Part shown: one piece after another, positions 25,489-37,432 of the stretch
Numbering within the stretch: position 1 is the first letter of the stretch
How the letters are laid out: each line of letters opens with the position of its first letter
Assembly (NCBI GenBank): GCA_025677825.1
Contig: JAIXMO010000026.1
Span: 186,001 to 250,000, forward strand
Length of the DNA: 64,000 nt
Direction of reading: 5' to 3'
Source: Helicostylum pulchrum
Taxonomy: Eukaryota > Mucoromycota > Mucoromycetes > Mucorales > Mucoraceae
Program-made: the position numbers and the translations under genes
The notes under the pieces: model-generated
Database searches by the model: none
Told to the model about the DNA's origin: nothing
What the model saw: the letters and a program-made list of their open reading frames with translations, nothing else

Positions 25489-26341
25489 TTATACTGAGTT
25501 AACAACCACGTTAATTTCGGCAGTTTCTTGACCAATTTGAACCAAAACTCGATGACTACCCAATGACTTGATACGACCACCCTCGGACTTGAATTCAATA
25601 GTAGACTTGTCTACATCCAAACCGAATTCCTCCTTTAATTTACTGATCAAATCTTCAGCCGTCACTGATCCGAATGTATGATCGCTATTCGGCACGATTG
25701 CTCTGTTAAACTTGAGTTCACGGACTCCTTCTAAATGACCCAATAATTCCTTTTTCTTTTCCATGTTTGCTTGTTGTGTCTAGCCAATTTAATATATATT
25801 AGTTGTTTTTTTTTTGAAGTAGTTATAATAGTATGTACCAATAATTTCTCGGCGTACACTTCTTCATTTTGTCCTGATGATAATCCTTGTTCAACAATAG
25901 GTTCTCTCTTATCAATATAAGTAGCTTTACCAGCAGGGTACAAGATATTACGCATTAATCCAGCTATATACACACACACACAAAAAAAAAAAAATATATA
26001 TAAGGGTTACTTATTTTTAGGATTTCAATCACAACTTTCTATTTCTTACGTCTGACAGAAACGGTTTCACCTAGAAATTTATTTATTAATATCCAAACTA
26101 GAACGCGTTCTTACACATATATATTTACCTTGAAGTCCAACACCTTCAACAAATTTGTTCAACTTGACTTGAATATTAGCCTTCTTATGAGCTTGTCTCT
26201 AAAATATATCGCATACATAAACCTGTCAACTATTCCCTGTCTATTTTTCTAAAAATGTCTTTCTTTTTCGTTGTGTACCTTGATAATTTGAGTGGAACAA
26301 GCGACAAAAGTCTTTGAACAAGGACGTAAAATAAATGACAT
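25489..26341 (-). CDS. MRPL50: Mitochondrial ribosomal protein bL9m
   Basis: Large-subunit mitochondrial ribosomal protein of the bacterial L9 family. Five exons on the minus strand, starting MSFILRPCSKTFVACS, a plausible basic/hydroxylated mitochondrial presequence. The L9 N-domain is recognisable after splicing: KLNKFVEGVGLQGETVSVR, then GLMRNILYPAGKATYIDK, corresponding to the V-x-G-L-G-x-x-G ... R-N-x-L-x-P-x-G-x-A pattern of L9. The last exon (ending at 25489) carries the C-terminal domain: HTFGSVTAEDLISKLKEEFGLD and GRIKSLGSHRVLVQIG. The exon borders near 26281, 26195, 26095 and 26045, and 25970-25790 all have consensus signals. It shares a 141-bp divergent intergenic region with IMP2. 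Confidence 0.88.
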
Positions 26342-26482
26342 AATGTATAACAATGTTTTTTAAAAAAAAGAAAAAAGAAAAAAATATCTCGCTTCCTAAA
26401 CCTAGGTAAACCAGGGCGGAACTGAAACTGCAAAACTAGGGTACAATGGTGGCTTATCGTTATTCCTTTTCGTCTTGTCATT
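26342..26482. promoter_or_regulatory. Short bidirectional promoter bL9m / IMP2
   Basis: Only 141 bp separate the start codons of two divergently transcribed nuclear genes for mitochondrial proteins (bL9m to the left, IMP2 to the right). No other transcript start is possible without overlap, so the core promoters and both 5' leaders must fit here. An interrupted A/T tract and a CCTAGGTAAACCAGGGCGG block lie in the middle. Shared regulation is an inference from the layout. Confidence 0.55.
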
Positions 26483-27223
26483 ATGTTCTTTTCCAAATTG
26501 AAAGGCAATCCATATGCCGCATCCGTTATTACTGCTCTAACTTGGGTACCTGTTGCTATATTCTTTGTAGACCATGGGTATAGTTATGCTACCGTGAGTG
26601 GTCGCTCTATGCAGGTAATTTTTTTTTAAAAAAAAAAGGAAAAAAATATGTACGCGATATTAATAAAACTTTAATAGCCTACGTTTAACCCTGATTCAAA
26701 CTTGATGAGAAAAGACATTGTCTTATTGAATAAATGGTCAACTACTGACCATAAATTTGACCGAGGTCAAGTTGTGACCCTAACGTAAAAAAAAAAATTA
26801 CTATCATTTTTTTTTTTTTACGGTGTAAAACTTATACATTTATTAGATCACCAGTCGATCCTAAACTTCTTATTATCAAGAGAATTATTGCTTTACCAGG
26901 CGATACAGTAAAGCCGTTACGTAAGGATGAAGCTGTACCCATTCCTGCAGGACACGCTTGGGTAGAAGGTGACGAAGCTTTTCATTCAAGAGATAGTAAC
27001 GCATTTGGAACGGTAATTTTTATTTTTTTAAAAAAAAAGACAATTAGAACGTATATTAATGCCCTCCCCCCCCCCTTTTTTTTTTCAGGTACCTATTGGT
27101 TTGATTAGTTCAAAGGTAACATATATTTTATGGCCTCCTTCTAGATTTGGACCTGTAGAAAAGAAACCTGTGAATAAGGATAGAGTTCAAATGAATGTAT
27201 TCAAACCTGGATTTGATGAGTAA
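26483..27223 (+). CDS. IMP2: Mitochondrial inner membrane peptidase subunit 2
   Basis: Type-I signal-peptidase-like serine protease that removes sorting peptides from proteins of the intermembrane space. Four exons. The start [19 protein letters not shown] leads into one membrane segment ([12 protein letters not shown]). The catalytic Ser sits in VSGRSMQPTFNP, the general-base Lys in [13 protein letters not shown], followed by [13 protein letters not shown] and a [11 protein letters not shown] box (DSxxFGPV type). Ser and Lys are both present, so it is likely active. The T2/T3 junction falls inside VTLTSPVDP. Length (about 180 aa) fits the Imp2 family. It would act with Imp1 in the inner membrane. 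It lies head to head with bL9m. Confidence 0.92.
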
Positions 27224-28922
27224 TTTATTTATTTATTTTTGCATGAAAAATAATAATATTATATATACCACAAAATAAACTTTTTTTATTTTACTTTTTT
27301 TTATGAGAGGGAAAGGATGATGAAATCAAATAGTGACTAATAAAAGGGGGTTCTCAGCTTTGAAGAAGTATTGTTCAAATTCAATTGTAGAATTTACTCT
27401 AGGGTATGATAATTGAGAAGAAGGCGCTGTTATAGATTCTTTATATATTCTCGTTTATACACATTATCTAGATATTAGGCGTGTTAACTCACAATATCGT
27501 TTAACATTATTATTTATAATTAGAACTTATTACATGTTATTGGGGAGGTATTTATTTTTTTAAAAAAAATTGAAGAATAATAAATGCTATGCATTGATTA
27601 TCGGTTAATTGTTCCAGCCATGAACACGGTTTATGTTAAACAGTGCCTTGTTCACTATTAAGTTTACATAACTAAACATTGAATATTACCAACTTTTTTT
27701 TTTAATAGTTACTCTTATCGCGGGAAAAAAAAAATGGAAGGAAGGGCGGCTGTACGTGATTGTTTCATTCCCGGGATCGAAAAGGCTACGGTGCAGTTTT
27801 AAAACAGCGTGGCGTAATTAAATGTGGAGGAGTAATGAAATCGTAATAATCGCGCATATAAAAAAAAGGAGGGAAGGGAAAGATAATTCTACCTCATTTC
27901 ATTTTTCGAGGAGCATAAAAGATCAACTCTCAATAACTTTATGGTTGGGCTTACAAATAGTCATTTTCTAAAAAAAAAAAAAAAATGAGGGGAATAACTT
28001 CTTATACTACTTCTTTCGTTTTATTTCGCTTCGAATCTCAAAAATTGAGCACAGGCAGGTACGGCGACTCTGCAACATGCTCCGAACATGTAATATTATA
28101 AAGCTCTTTTTTCCTCCTCCGCAAACTTTTTTGGAATTTTGAAACAGCTTTTCCCCAGCTGAATGGGGGGGGGGGGATGATTTTACTTTGGGGTCAACAC
28201 GTTTCTCAACGGGAAAGACCGTGGAACACTTTGTTTATGGTATTTCGCCGCGGTCTAGTTCCGATCTTCTCAATTAAAGTAATCTTTCCACCAGTGCGTC
28301 TTTTTACTTTACTAAAATTAGAAAGTAGTGTTCAAAATGCAGTGTAAAATATGCAGTACTCATTACGTAAAATGTTGTGTACCGACCACTAAATATGCAA
28401 AATAAAAAAATCTTATGTGCTAAAATATTTATAAGCCCTACCGAAAACCTTCATTTTAAATAGCGAGATACCTCATCTAACTACCTTTTTTTCAATATGA
28501 ACTTGGGCGTGATCCTATTGTAGTTTATTATTACTTTTTTACTTAAAAAAACACACTTTATTCTTTTTAATTTCGAGTGTATTTATCAGGTCGGTCGATC
28601 ACGGTGATTGTATAAAATAAGCTCTTATAATTGGCCAATTTTAGTATATTCGTGTAATGCTCACACATGAAAATGCAATTCCCCCCATGGATGCCTTGGA
28701 AATCTATGGAAGCTAGTGAAATATACTTGGTATATTTACCAAATGTGACTTTAGGTATCAATTTTTTTTTAAGTGATTATATATGGTATACTTATTTAAT
28801 TGATATTTATATACCAACTATATTTTAGATTAGACATACCCTTTTCGAAACTCTTTTAACGAATTTATTCGCTTATTTATCTCTTTCGTGAATTTATTAC
28901 CACATCAAAAAAAAAAAAAAAA
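27224..28922. other. 1.7-kb intergenic region, no gene recognised
   Basis: Heavily stop-laden in all frames. It contains G12 at 28165-28176, C runs, poly-A tracts, and many AT-rich phrases. No tRNA-like B-box context, ORF or repeat pair could be supported. The final 100 bases are the A-rich leader of the deaminase gene, with A18 directly ahead of its ATG. Confidence 0.5.
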
Positions 28923-29600
28923 ATGAATAGCAGCAATACACTCAACTTTGAAAAATCAAAGCACAAGCCAGAAGATTTAGTCAATACGCTCCTTGATACC
29001 ACCGTTAACAAAATTATTCCATTAACTGCTAAAGGTGTATCTTCCGGTTCTAAACTATTCGGTGCTGCTATATTCAAAAAAGATACACTCGAGTTAGTAC
29101 ATGCGTCTACCAACAATGAACAAGTGTCGCCATTGTTACATGGAGAAACTAATTGTATTCAGGAATTCTTTACTCAGATTCCAAAGGAATCAAGACCAAG
29201 TCCTAAAGACTGCGTATTTTATGCAACACACGAACCATGTTCTCTATGTTTGAGCGCAATCACATGGGCTGGTTTCAACGAATTTTATTACCTGTTTACT
29301 TATCAAGACTCAAGAGATGAGTTTGCTATCCCATACGATATTCAAATTTTGGAAGAAGTATATCGAGTCAAGGCCCCAGGCGATACAGAAGAGACTTTGA
29401 AGAACAGACCATTGTATAATAGAGATAACCATTTCTTTACTTCTCGTTCCGTTGCCGATGTTGTTGATACCTTGGAACCATCCAAGGTGAATGAATTTAA
29501 GCAGCGTGTCGAATTAATTAAAGAACAATATTATGAATTGAGTAAGACCTATCAAGAGGGTAAGGCCAAGGGCGTTGATAGCTCGGCTGTATGGGCATAA
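28923..29600 (+). CDS. Cytidine/deoxycytidylate deaminase-family protein
   Basis: Intronless 225-aa gene. The zinc-dependent deaminase signature is complete: HGET (His ligand plus proton-shuttle Glu) at about residue 74 and PCSLCLSAI (Pro-Cys-x-x-Cys) at about residue 104, with the β-strand LFGAAIFKKDTLELVHAS ahead of the first motif. The C-terminal 80 residues (YRVKAPGDTEETLKNRPLYN and a helical end) are longer than in yeast cytosine deaminase. The family hydrolytically deaminates nucleobases or nucleosides, so it is likely a cytosolic purine/pyrimidine salvage enzyme. Cytosine, guanine or another base cannot be told apart here. The absence of introns is unlike most genes in this window. The F-box pseudogene converges on its 3' end. 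Confidence 0.85.
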   Translation: MNSSNTLNFEKSKHKPEDLVNTLLDTTVNKIIPLTAKGVSSGSKLFGAAIFKKDTLELVHASTNNEQVSPLLHGETNCIQEFFTQIPKESRPSPKDCVFYATHEPCSLCLSAITWAGFNEFYYLFTYQDSRDEFAIPYDIQILEEVYRVKAPGDTEETLKNRPLYNRDNHFFTSRSVADVVDTLEPSKVNEFKQRVELIKEQYYELSKTYQEGKAKGVDSSAVWA

Positions 29601-29918
29601 AAATGCTTTCACTTTATTGAATAAAATATGGTTGTATTTATCATAACTTTTTTAAATCGAATATTTCGTTAAATACAGTCGCTCTCTTTCTTTTCTATCT
29701 ACCTTAAAACGACTAGCTTTAGCTTTTTTTGCGCTAAAGTATAGAAAACAAACATAGATATTAGCTATTGTCCATTTCAAATTTCTTTCCGTTTAGGTTG
29801 GAATTGGATATATAAACCATTCACTCTCCTTTATACATTACTGGTCCCTTTTACTCTCATTCTTCGCTCGGTCATCCGCAGGTCCTTCAAGCATCGCAAG
29901 AAGTTATGTTTGCCAATT
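29601..29918. other. Convergent intergenic region
   Basis: 318 bases between the deaminase stop and the 3' end of the F-box pseudogene. AT-rich at first, then C/T-rich; no coding or structural feature seen. Confidence 0.5.
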
Positions 29919-31819
29919 CTATAACTTTATCAAAACAGCGCTGTTTTGTGAGAGTCCTTGAATAATGTCCCAGACAACATTACTGTTTTCAGAGGTGTAT
30001 AAAGTAAATTTATCAATATCCTCGTACCTGAATACTATTGCGCTTGTAGGAAATTTTCGAACCGTTTGTACAACTTTCAAAGTAGTCGGGTGCAACCTTA
30101 AACTTTTTTCAACAAACCGGTAATACTTTTCCTTTCCGTCGATATGCTCGAATTTTATATAACAAGAGTCTATCTTGGGGTCTTTTAAAACAAGTCCGAG
30201 ATCAAAGTAAAATACCTGCAAGCATTTGAAGCAAGCCAAATCAAGTATGTAGTTTCGACATATTTTCTTCCTACTAAATCCACCAAATCTTCCATCTCCA
30301 CAGATAAACGTGTATACATCTGGTAAATAAACATTCAACAACTCAATAAATTCTTGACAAGGAATTAAATTTTTTAGTTTGACAAGTTTCAAATTTTCTT
30401 TCAAAGTAGCTGATGGTTCATAACTTTCAAATCCATCATAGTAAAAATTCTCTACGCTACTTGATAACTTAAATTCATGGTGGGGTTGACTTAAGCATTT
30501 GGATTCCACGTGTTGAAGATGTGAGCATTTGACGAACGAGTACTTCAATAATTTGAGCGCACTGTATTTATATACAGCCGAAATATAAAGCTTCAGGTGG
30601 TTAATGATTTCAGGGCCAATAACAGAAAAACATTTATCTGGTACAGCAAATTCTGTAACACGGTCTCTTCCGTTGCCATTAAATAGGTATACTTTAATCC
30701 GTAATCTATTTGTAGATCTTCTTCACTAGAGAAACTCATAGAATCATGACCAGGCTTGAAATCGGAAAATAAAGCAGTGCAACGTGTCTTCCTGTCGCCT
30801 TTGAAAGCATTCAAGACTCTAAAAAATGTTGTCATGTTTGATTCACCGGTATTTCCGCGCTCTCTATTGTAATTCTTGTAGGGAATACACTTTAAATACG
30901 CACAGTGTAACTTACTCGTACCCTCCACTAGTAGCAATACGCTACCAATGTCGGCTTGGTCTACCCAGTCGTTCAAATCGATTTCACTTAATAAGATGTC
31001 GAGTTTTTCAACAGACTTAGGTAACCGCTCTATTATATATTCGATATAGCTTGCTGGTAAACTGGGAGAAGTAAGATACACTTCTATTAAGTTAGATTTT
31101 TGGCAGACTGTCTTATCACTAGCTCGGAAAACAGGATAAGTGCCGTTGTTGATAAAGTCAATAGTGGTTAAGCCAGGACACGCAACTTGTATTTCATATA
31201 GCGTTGTATGGTGTCCGGTATTATCGAAATAGACTAGATGGATAAGCTTTTTGAATTAGCACAGATAATTTAGAATGTCACCATACTGAGATGTGATTAC
31301 AGACTCTTCTTTATGGTTTATCAAGATACTAGTGAGAGAACCACAAAAATTTTACTAAACAGAGTTATATACATCATCTGGATTATAGTTAAAACCGTCA
31401 GTCTCGAAATTAATACTCTCAAGTCTTGTCAATTGTTGACTAATATCGGTATCAAGCAAGTATTCTGAATATTCGGATTTACTATTTCTGGTGTGAATTT
31501 TTATCTCTTTGAGGTTTGGCATACACTTGAAAAACTTTAAGAGCTCTTGCTTTGTTAATATAAGTTTACATTCGTCAGCAATCCTAAATCTCGCTTGAAT
31601 AAAAGATACTTTTTCAATTAAATAGCAGTATTTAAAACAACCCTCTTGATCGAATAATGCTTTTAGGTTTTTCGTATTGTGGTCCTTCATGGTCACCTCT
31701 TTATAATAAACTTGAAATGCAGGTAAGCTCCAGGACTTGCAAGCTATAGCACATTTCTTGATGGCACTTTTAGGGAGTGAATTAAATATTTGAAGGAATA
31801 TCTCGTATGGTAAGTTCAT
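29919..31819 (-). pseudogene. F-box/LRR-like gene disrupted by stops and a frameshift
   Basis: Starts at 31819 with an F-box (MNLPYEIFLQIFNSLPKSAI, then CAIACKSWSLPAFQVYYKEV) and continues as the helical/LRR-like body common in Mucoromycota F-box families. After DDVYNSV the frame meets TAG TAA (31357-31352) and, 40 codons later, another TAA, yet it continues in the same frame with sensible protein. Near 30650 it needs a 1-nt shift to pass from YGLKYTYLM into VTEFAVPDKCFSVIG, then runs to the stop at 29919. Total coding length would be about 630 codons. No splice signals explain the stops (the sequence at the first one, GTTTAGTAAA, is a poor donor). I conclude a decayed copy of an expanded family. 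Sequencing error is the main alternative for the single-base shift. Confidence 0.72.
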
Positions 31820-32842
31820 TATTTGAGAATATTTTTTTTTCGGTATCTCAATGAGCTTTTTATTAGCTGTGTGATCTTTTTTCGAAAGAAAAAAAAAATA
31901 ATCGATTACCACACCATCGGCCACTACCAGTCTTGTCTCTATTGTTGCTAAAAACGAAAAAATTATTGATAATACAATCAATTAAAAACATAAGCTTGTG
32001 TATTGAAGGTGAAAAGTCAAAGTATGTTTAGCCCCCTTTTTTTGTGGTTCTAATGTTTAAGATACGAAACATATTTTTTTGGTTATAAGTTAGAGCTATT
32101 CTGAGAATGATAATTCATCGTTATTGATTATTGATTATCTCTCTGAAGCATTTATTATTTATGTAACTTCAGGACATGTCAATGATTTACGTGGTGAATC
32201 TTATATTTGAATTTATCCTAATGTTTGGGATCTCTAAAAAAAAAACTAGTTTAATTTTTTGTTCTTATACATACTTGTACAGTGTATTCATTCATTGTTC
32301 AATATAAGGTATGTTTGATTTAAGAGTGGATTTCTTCCAGATTTCAGTCACTCTTAAATAGAGCCGCTACTATAAACCCCCCAGATATATTTATATACAT
32401 GTAAATGTCTTCTGAGTTGTAATGTCAAGAATAATATATAAATATATTTTGTTACTACAGAAAAAAAGTTCATTTCGTACATTGACAGATATTTTTGTGC
32501 TACAGTGTCTGATCATCAACAGTACGAACGTGAAAACTCGACTTCTGCCAATACTCTTTTCAACTAAAAATATATATATCCCCTTCCGTCCTTTTAAAGA
32601 AAAAGACGCCTGTCAACTAAAGAAAGACAGAAGAAGAAAAAAAGTCACTATTATAATAATATTAAGAGAGACATTTATATTTGATATGGTAGTATGCCAT
32701 CATAACACACACGTGTCAATACGTAGTTTTTGTACTATATGCACCTTTAGGTAACAAGAACATATATTTTTAGTTTTTAAAAAATATATATTTTTGTTTG
32801 TTTTTTTCTTTTTTTCTTTTTTCTTTTACTTCTTCATCCCCA
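31820..32842. other. Intergenic/promoter region of YPP1
   Basis: AT-rich, with an open frame 32422-32754 that has no domain and poor composition. A T-rich tract directly precedes the ATG at 32843. The 5' extension of the F-box frame to 31981 adds only non-conserved residues. Confidence 0.5.
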
Positions 32843-35800
32843 ATGACTTCCGCAAAAGCAATTCAAATAGCAAAAGATATTGACGCTTCTCGTTGTAGCG
32901 GTAACTGGGTATCCATTACTGAACTAGCGAGACGATATAAAAAATACAACTCGGACGGTGCAGGTAAAACACCTTTTTTTTTTTTTTTTTTGCGTTTTTG
33001 TACTCTTTTTCTAAACAACTCTTTTGTTTTAAATAGTTCTAGAGCAAACTGTTTTAGCAGAAGCCAATTTAATACAGATAATAACTGTTACACGTTCAAA
33101 AAACCTTGTCAACTATGAAGTAGATGCTCCTCATCGTGTCAGTATGGAAGATCGCTTGAATCCAGAACAATTAAAATCTATTCAAGACCAGTTACAAGCT
33201 GCTATTGAATTACCTGATCCCAATAACCTTCACGCTATTGAAAAAGACGTAAGTAAAATAAATAAATATCACAAAAAAAAAAGTAATTAATCATCCATAA
33301 AACAGTTTGCAAGAATAGTATTGGCACGTACTTATTTTGAGTGTGGTCAATATGAAACTGCTGTCAATATCATTAGCCAACTTTCTTTCGAAATGGATCA
33401 TGTGAAGCAAGGTTATGGACTCGTATTGTTTTTACAAGCCAGAGTAATTAAAGGTATATTTACAAAGAGAGAAAGTTATTCAGATATTAATATTTAAAAT
33501 AGCTATATCTTTCGAATTGATCGGTAATGAAGACGCTGCTATCCAAAGTTACGCCGGTGTCGAGGCATTGCTCTCTGAGAACCCAAATGCAAAGAGCAAA
33601 TCATTTATTGAATGGTCCGAAGAAGCTTTATATAGAGCAATATTAGTTGGATTAAGAGAAGGGTATGCGTGTGTATTAAAAAAAAAAGGGAAAACATGCA
33701 CTTATATTTATAGTCTTAGATCACCTATACCTACATCTGCCTTACTCGAATTTATGCGCCAATATCAAAAGATGACCACTATCCAACCTACAATTTGGCG
33801 TACCCAAAAACGTATGGTTATAACACGTTACTCACTTCGTTTTGTATCTACTCTCTTCCGTCAAGGTCAATACCGTGTCCCTGCTGGCACCGTACTTCCT
33901 GAAGGAGAGACCGATCCTCAATTAGAACGTCAAATATTTATTGTCGAACAATCACAATTACATACAATTTACGAAAAGATGCTTTATTTGCAAGTTCCTT
34001 TACCAAAGGCAGGAGAGGTAAATACACGCGTTTTAGATTTTGTGGATCAGTTTGCAAGTGATTTTGAATTGATTGGTACTACCGCACATGACTTGCGTGG
34101 ATTTGTTGAGGCGCTGGACCGTGCATCACAAAGGACATTTAATTCTCCTTTAATCACTAGACATTTATTCTCTGCTTTAGTTAGATTAGGTGAGTACGAA
34201 GAAGCAGAACACGCTTTGCACTCGTACCTTTATTTAGTAGGTCTTGTGTCGTATGGATGGAAAGAAACACGTCATGATGGACAAGCTTTAGCTACAGATA
34301 AAAACGGATTAAATATGCCTGTGCCAAAGCCTCGACCTGAAATTGAAGATTATGAGTCAAGCGACAACACAGAATCTTATCACCAATTAACAAAGGAAAT
34401 TAGTGGTATCTCGGATATTAAGAATTCAGAAAAGGAACGTGTCTCTGATACACTTCGTGTACTTATCACTGCTATAAAAATGTACTGTAATGATTTAGGT
34501 CGTGGTGTGGATGCAGTTGAAATGGCTGAAATTGCCAAAGAATTTTATCAGAAGCAACCTAGGCGAGATCGCACATCCAATCTTTTAGAAGTGGGTGCGC
34601 TTGTATATAGAGCTACAGGTATTGCTTATGGATTATTAGGATGTCAAAGTAAGTAAAAGTATACTTCATCTATTGTTAAATCAACTGACCTGTTTTTTTT
34701 TTGAACAAAAAAAAAGCCTTTGATCCAGAACTTCGACCTACATACCACGAAAAGGCATTGAATTTTTTGAAACGATCATTGGAATTAGACTCCAACGCAT
34801 GGGAAACATATTACCAACTAGCTTTACAGCAAGCAGATATGCATGACATTGGACAAGCAGTACAATCCATAACAAAAGCAATCCAAGCACAACCCTCCAA
34901 TGTACCTTCTTGGCACTTACTCACGCTTATCATTTCTTGCCCAATACACGGAGACTATAGACAGGCACTTAAAACATGTGAAGTGGGTTTACAACAAGCA
35001 ATTGACGAAGGATGCCCTGATATTATTGAAGACTCAAACGGCAGCGGATACGATGAAGCAGAGCAGCATATGATCTTCCAAATGACCCGCGTATTTCTAT
35101 TACACGCACTTTATGGTCCTGAGGAGGCCCTTGAATTCTCCAAAACCTTATTTGGTTCATTCGGTAAGATTGCTATCCCTGAAGCATCCTTCAGTGCGAA
35201 CAGTTTAGAAAACCTTTCTTATGGTGGAGCACATAATGGTATGGTAATTTCGGGGTCGTTAGGAAACTTGAGCGAATTACAAATGTCTGCCGAAAGAAGA
35301 CGTGGTAGAAGTGCTAGTAATAGTATGGTAAATCACCCTGTTGCTTCTTCTTCTACCGAATTAGCGTCTCATATGGGATCCAGATCACACGATAGTGTCA
35401 ATGTAACTAGTAGTAAATCAACAACTATCGGTAGAGCTCGATCGGCTTCCAATTTAGCTGCTAACCCTTCGCCTCTTGGCCCTGGATACAATCCAGCTAC
35501 CAATGATGGTTTATTAGCTGTGCCTGATGCTGCTGCTGCTGCTGATGCAAAGCCTCATCACCATCATCACCTTCATGGATTACATTTATTTGGTTCCAGA
35601 AGTTCGAGTAACCGTACCAAAGCTATAGAAAATAACGCCGTCATAAACGGAAATACCAGCATTCATTCTTTAAATACGCCTTACGGTAATATTTTTTTTT
35701 CTGTAATATATATATATTACTAATGTAGTCTCCTCTATATAGATTTAAAAAGCCTTGCGGGAAACTCAGTCGCATCTCTTCAAAGCATCTCCCCTTCCAT

Positions 35801-36398
35801 TGCCAGCATCCAATCAATTTTACAACCATCGGTTATACCCACTAAACCCAGCACACGTACCGTATTGCGCAAACGAAGATCTGACCGTATTTTATCTGAC
35901 TTGTGGTTATTAACGGCTCAAATGTTTATTAAGCTTGGAAAATTGGATGAAGCCAGAAAGGCAGTAGAAGAAGCGGAAAATGTAGATTGGATTTCGAATC
36001 CTAAAGTCTGGTGTGTTTTGGGCCAATTATTAGAAGCTGAAGGCGATTTTGAACAAGCTCAAACGGCTTATAACAAGTCATTGGTCATTGATCCTAATGA
36101 TGTGATATGTAGACTTTGGCTTGCCAAATCGCATATTGCACAATCAAACCAAGAGATTGCAGAAGGTATTTTAGAAATTTTGACTAAATCAAATGGATGG
36201 GACTGTGCAGAAGCTTGGTAAGTGTATTTTATTGTTATTATTACTACCATTATTAAACATTTTATAAGGTTCTATTTAGGTGAAATTTATCGTCAAACAG
36301 ATAGATTAGATCGTACAAAAGCATGTTTATTTTACGCACTTGAATTAGAATCTACAACACCAATTCAACCATTCTCTGTTTTACCACGTTACATATAA
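32843..36398 (+). CDS. YPP1: YPP1/TTC7-like TPR protein (PI4-kinase complex)
   Basis: TPR scaffold that recruits phosphatidylinositol 4-kinase STT4 to the plasma membrane (yeast Ypp1, animal TTC7). Eight exons starting MTSAKAIQIAKDIDASRC and ending SVLPRYI. Visible parts are GNWVSITELARRYKKY, the TPR-like EKDFARIVLARTYFECGQYETAVNII, WRTQKRMVITRYSLRFV, HLFSALVRLGEYEEAEHAL, ALNFLKRSLELDSNAWETYYQLALQQ, and near the end DEARKAVEEAENVDWI and ALELESTTPIQPFSVLP, a close match to the family end. A long low-complexity insert (35160-35680; Ser/Asn-rich, AAAAA, HHHHH) splits the TPR array. All junctions keep frame. It ends 49 bp before the convergent PSF2 stop. Confidence 0.88.
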
Positions 36399-36447
36399 AT
36401 AAAAACCTCGAAGGGGGGGGTATAATAAGTAATAAAAAAAAGTGTAT

Positions 36448-37279
36448 TTAATAATCCTGTGTGATCTCTTGTGTATCATCTTCTCTTGATGTTGCTTCTG
36501 CATGATTTAATTTACTCATTTCGTGATACGCGCGAGAAAAGAAGGGTCGAATTTCATTAATTTCCATAATAGACAAGTTGTTCATCTAAAAGAAACTTGT
36601 TAAGTATATCATTTCCCTTATACTATATGTATATAAACTTACACCAAGCCAAGTATCATCTAAAATCTTTACACCCATTCTAGATTTAGCTTGTCTCGTC
36701 TCTCGAAGATCCTTTAATATAGTACGAATCATTTCTGCATTAGGAATATCGTCTGCAGCTCTATTGAAGAAAGAAAAAATACACACGTCAGAAAGGGTGT
36801 GTCATCACTGTATTATTATGTTTTGATTTTTTACGTTTCTAACAACATTTGTGCCAACTCCATATAATGAAAAGGTAATATACTAAACTCTCTCTCTTGC
36901 TCTTCTTCTTCGTGTCTCTTTTTTAAATTTTCTAAAATACTACAAGTCAATTATATATGGTTTATATATGGTTTTTTTTTTAACGTTACCAACTGTAAGC
37001 CAGTCAGGACAAATAATACTACACTTGTTGTTCTTTTTCATAATTAATGATAGCCAAATATTGACTTCGATTGGTAAAGGTGGTTGAAAGGGTCCAACGT
37101 CTCCCTATAGCATTTTTTTTTTTAGTACACCTTTTTTTATATATATATATTTTCCTTACGCTAATAAACTTCATTTTTGGCATCTTGACTTTTGGAATAA
37201 TCATAATCTTTTCATCGCCTGCAAAAAACTCAATCTCACCTGGAGTAAAAGAGGCTTGGTGTGTACGTGGCAAAGCCAT
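36448..37279 (-). CDS. PSF2: GINS complex subunit PSF2
   Basis: Component of the GINS complex in the CMG replicative helicase. Five exons on the minus strand. The start MALPRTHQASFTPGEIEFFA is nearly diagnostic. After splicing it reads KMPKMKFISGDVGPFQPPLP, VNIWLSLIMKKNNKCSIICP (family: W-L-A-x-x-L-K-x-x-x-x-C-x-I), then PFHYMELAQMLLETAADDIP, LKDLRETRQAKSRMGVKIL and MNNLSIMEINEIRPFFSRAY. The acidic C-tail ends TQEITQDY. Length of about 200 aa fits the family. The acceptor of intron 2 must be the second of two close AGs (TATTTTAG) to avoid a stop. It shares a 153-bp divergent region with the glycosyltransferase gene. Confidence 0.94.
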
Positions 37280-37432
37280 AATATAAGAGGAAGCAAAAGA
37301 AGAATAAGAAAAAAATAATACTTGAAACGACAAAAGTCACAAGTAAAACACGGCGCTTTAAAAAAAAAAAGGGTTCTTATTTTAGTCTCTGTTTTTTTTA
37401 TTGTGTATTTACTTGCAAAAAAAAATACCAAG
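37280..37432. promoter_or_regulatory. Short divergent promoter PSF2 / GT5-like gene
   Basis: 153 bp between two divergent start codons. It contains two A/T tracts and a weak CACGGCGC block. Both genes must draw their promoters from here or from within the neighbour's first exon. Confidence 0.5.

Noticed and set aside
32422..32754. 110-codon ORF
   Set aside because: No recognisable protein features; sits in AT-rich upstream DNA of YPP1.
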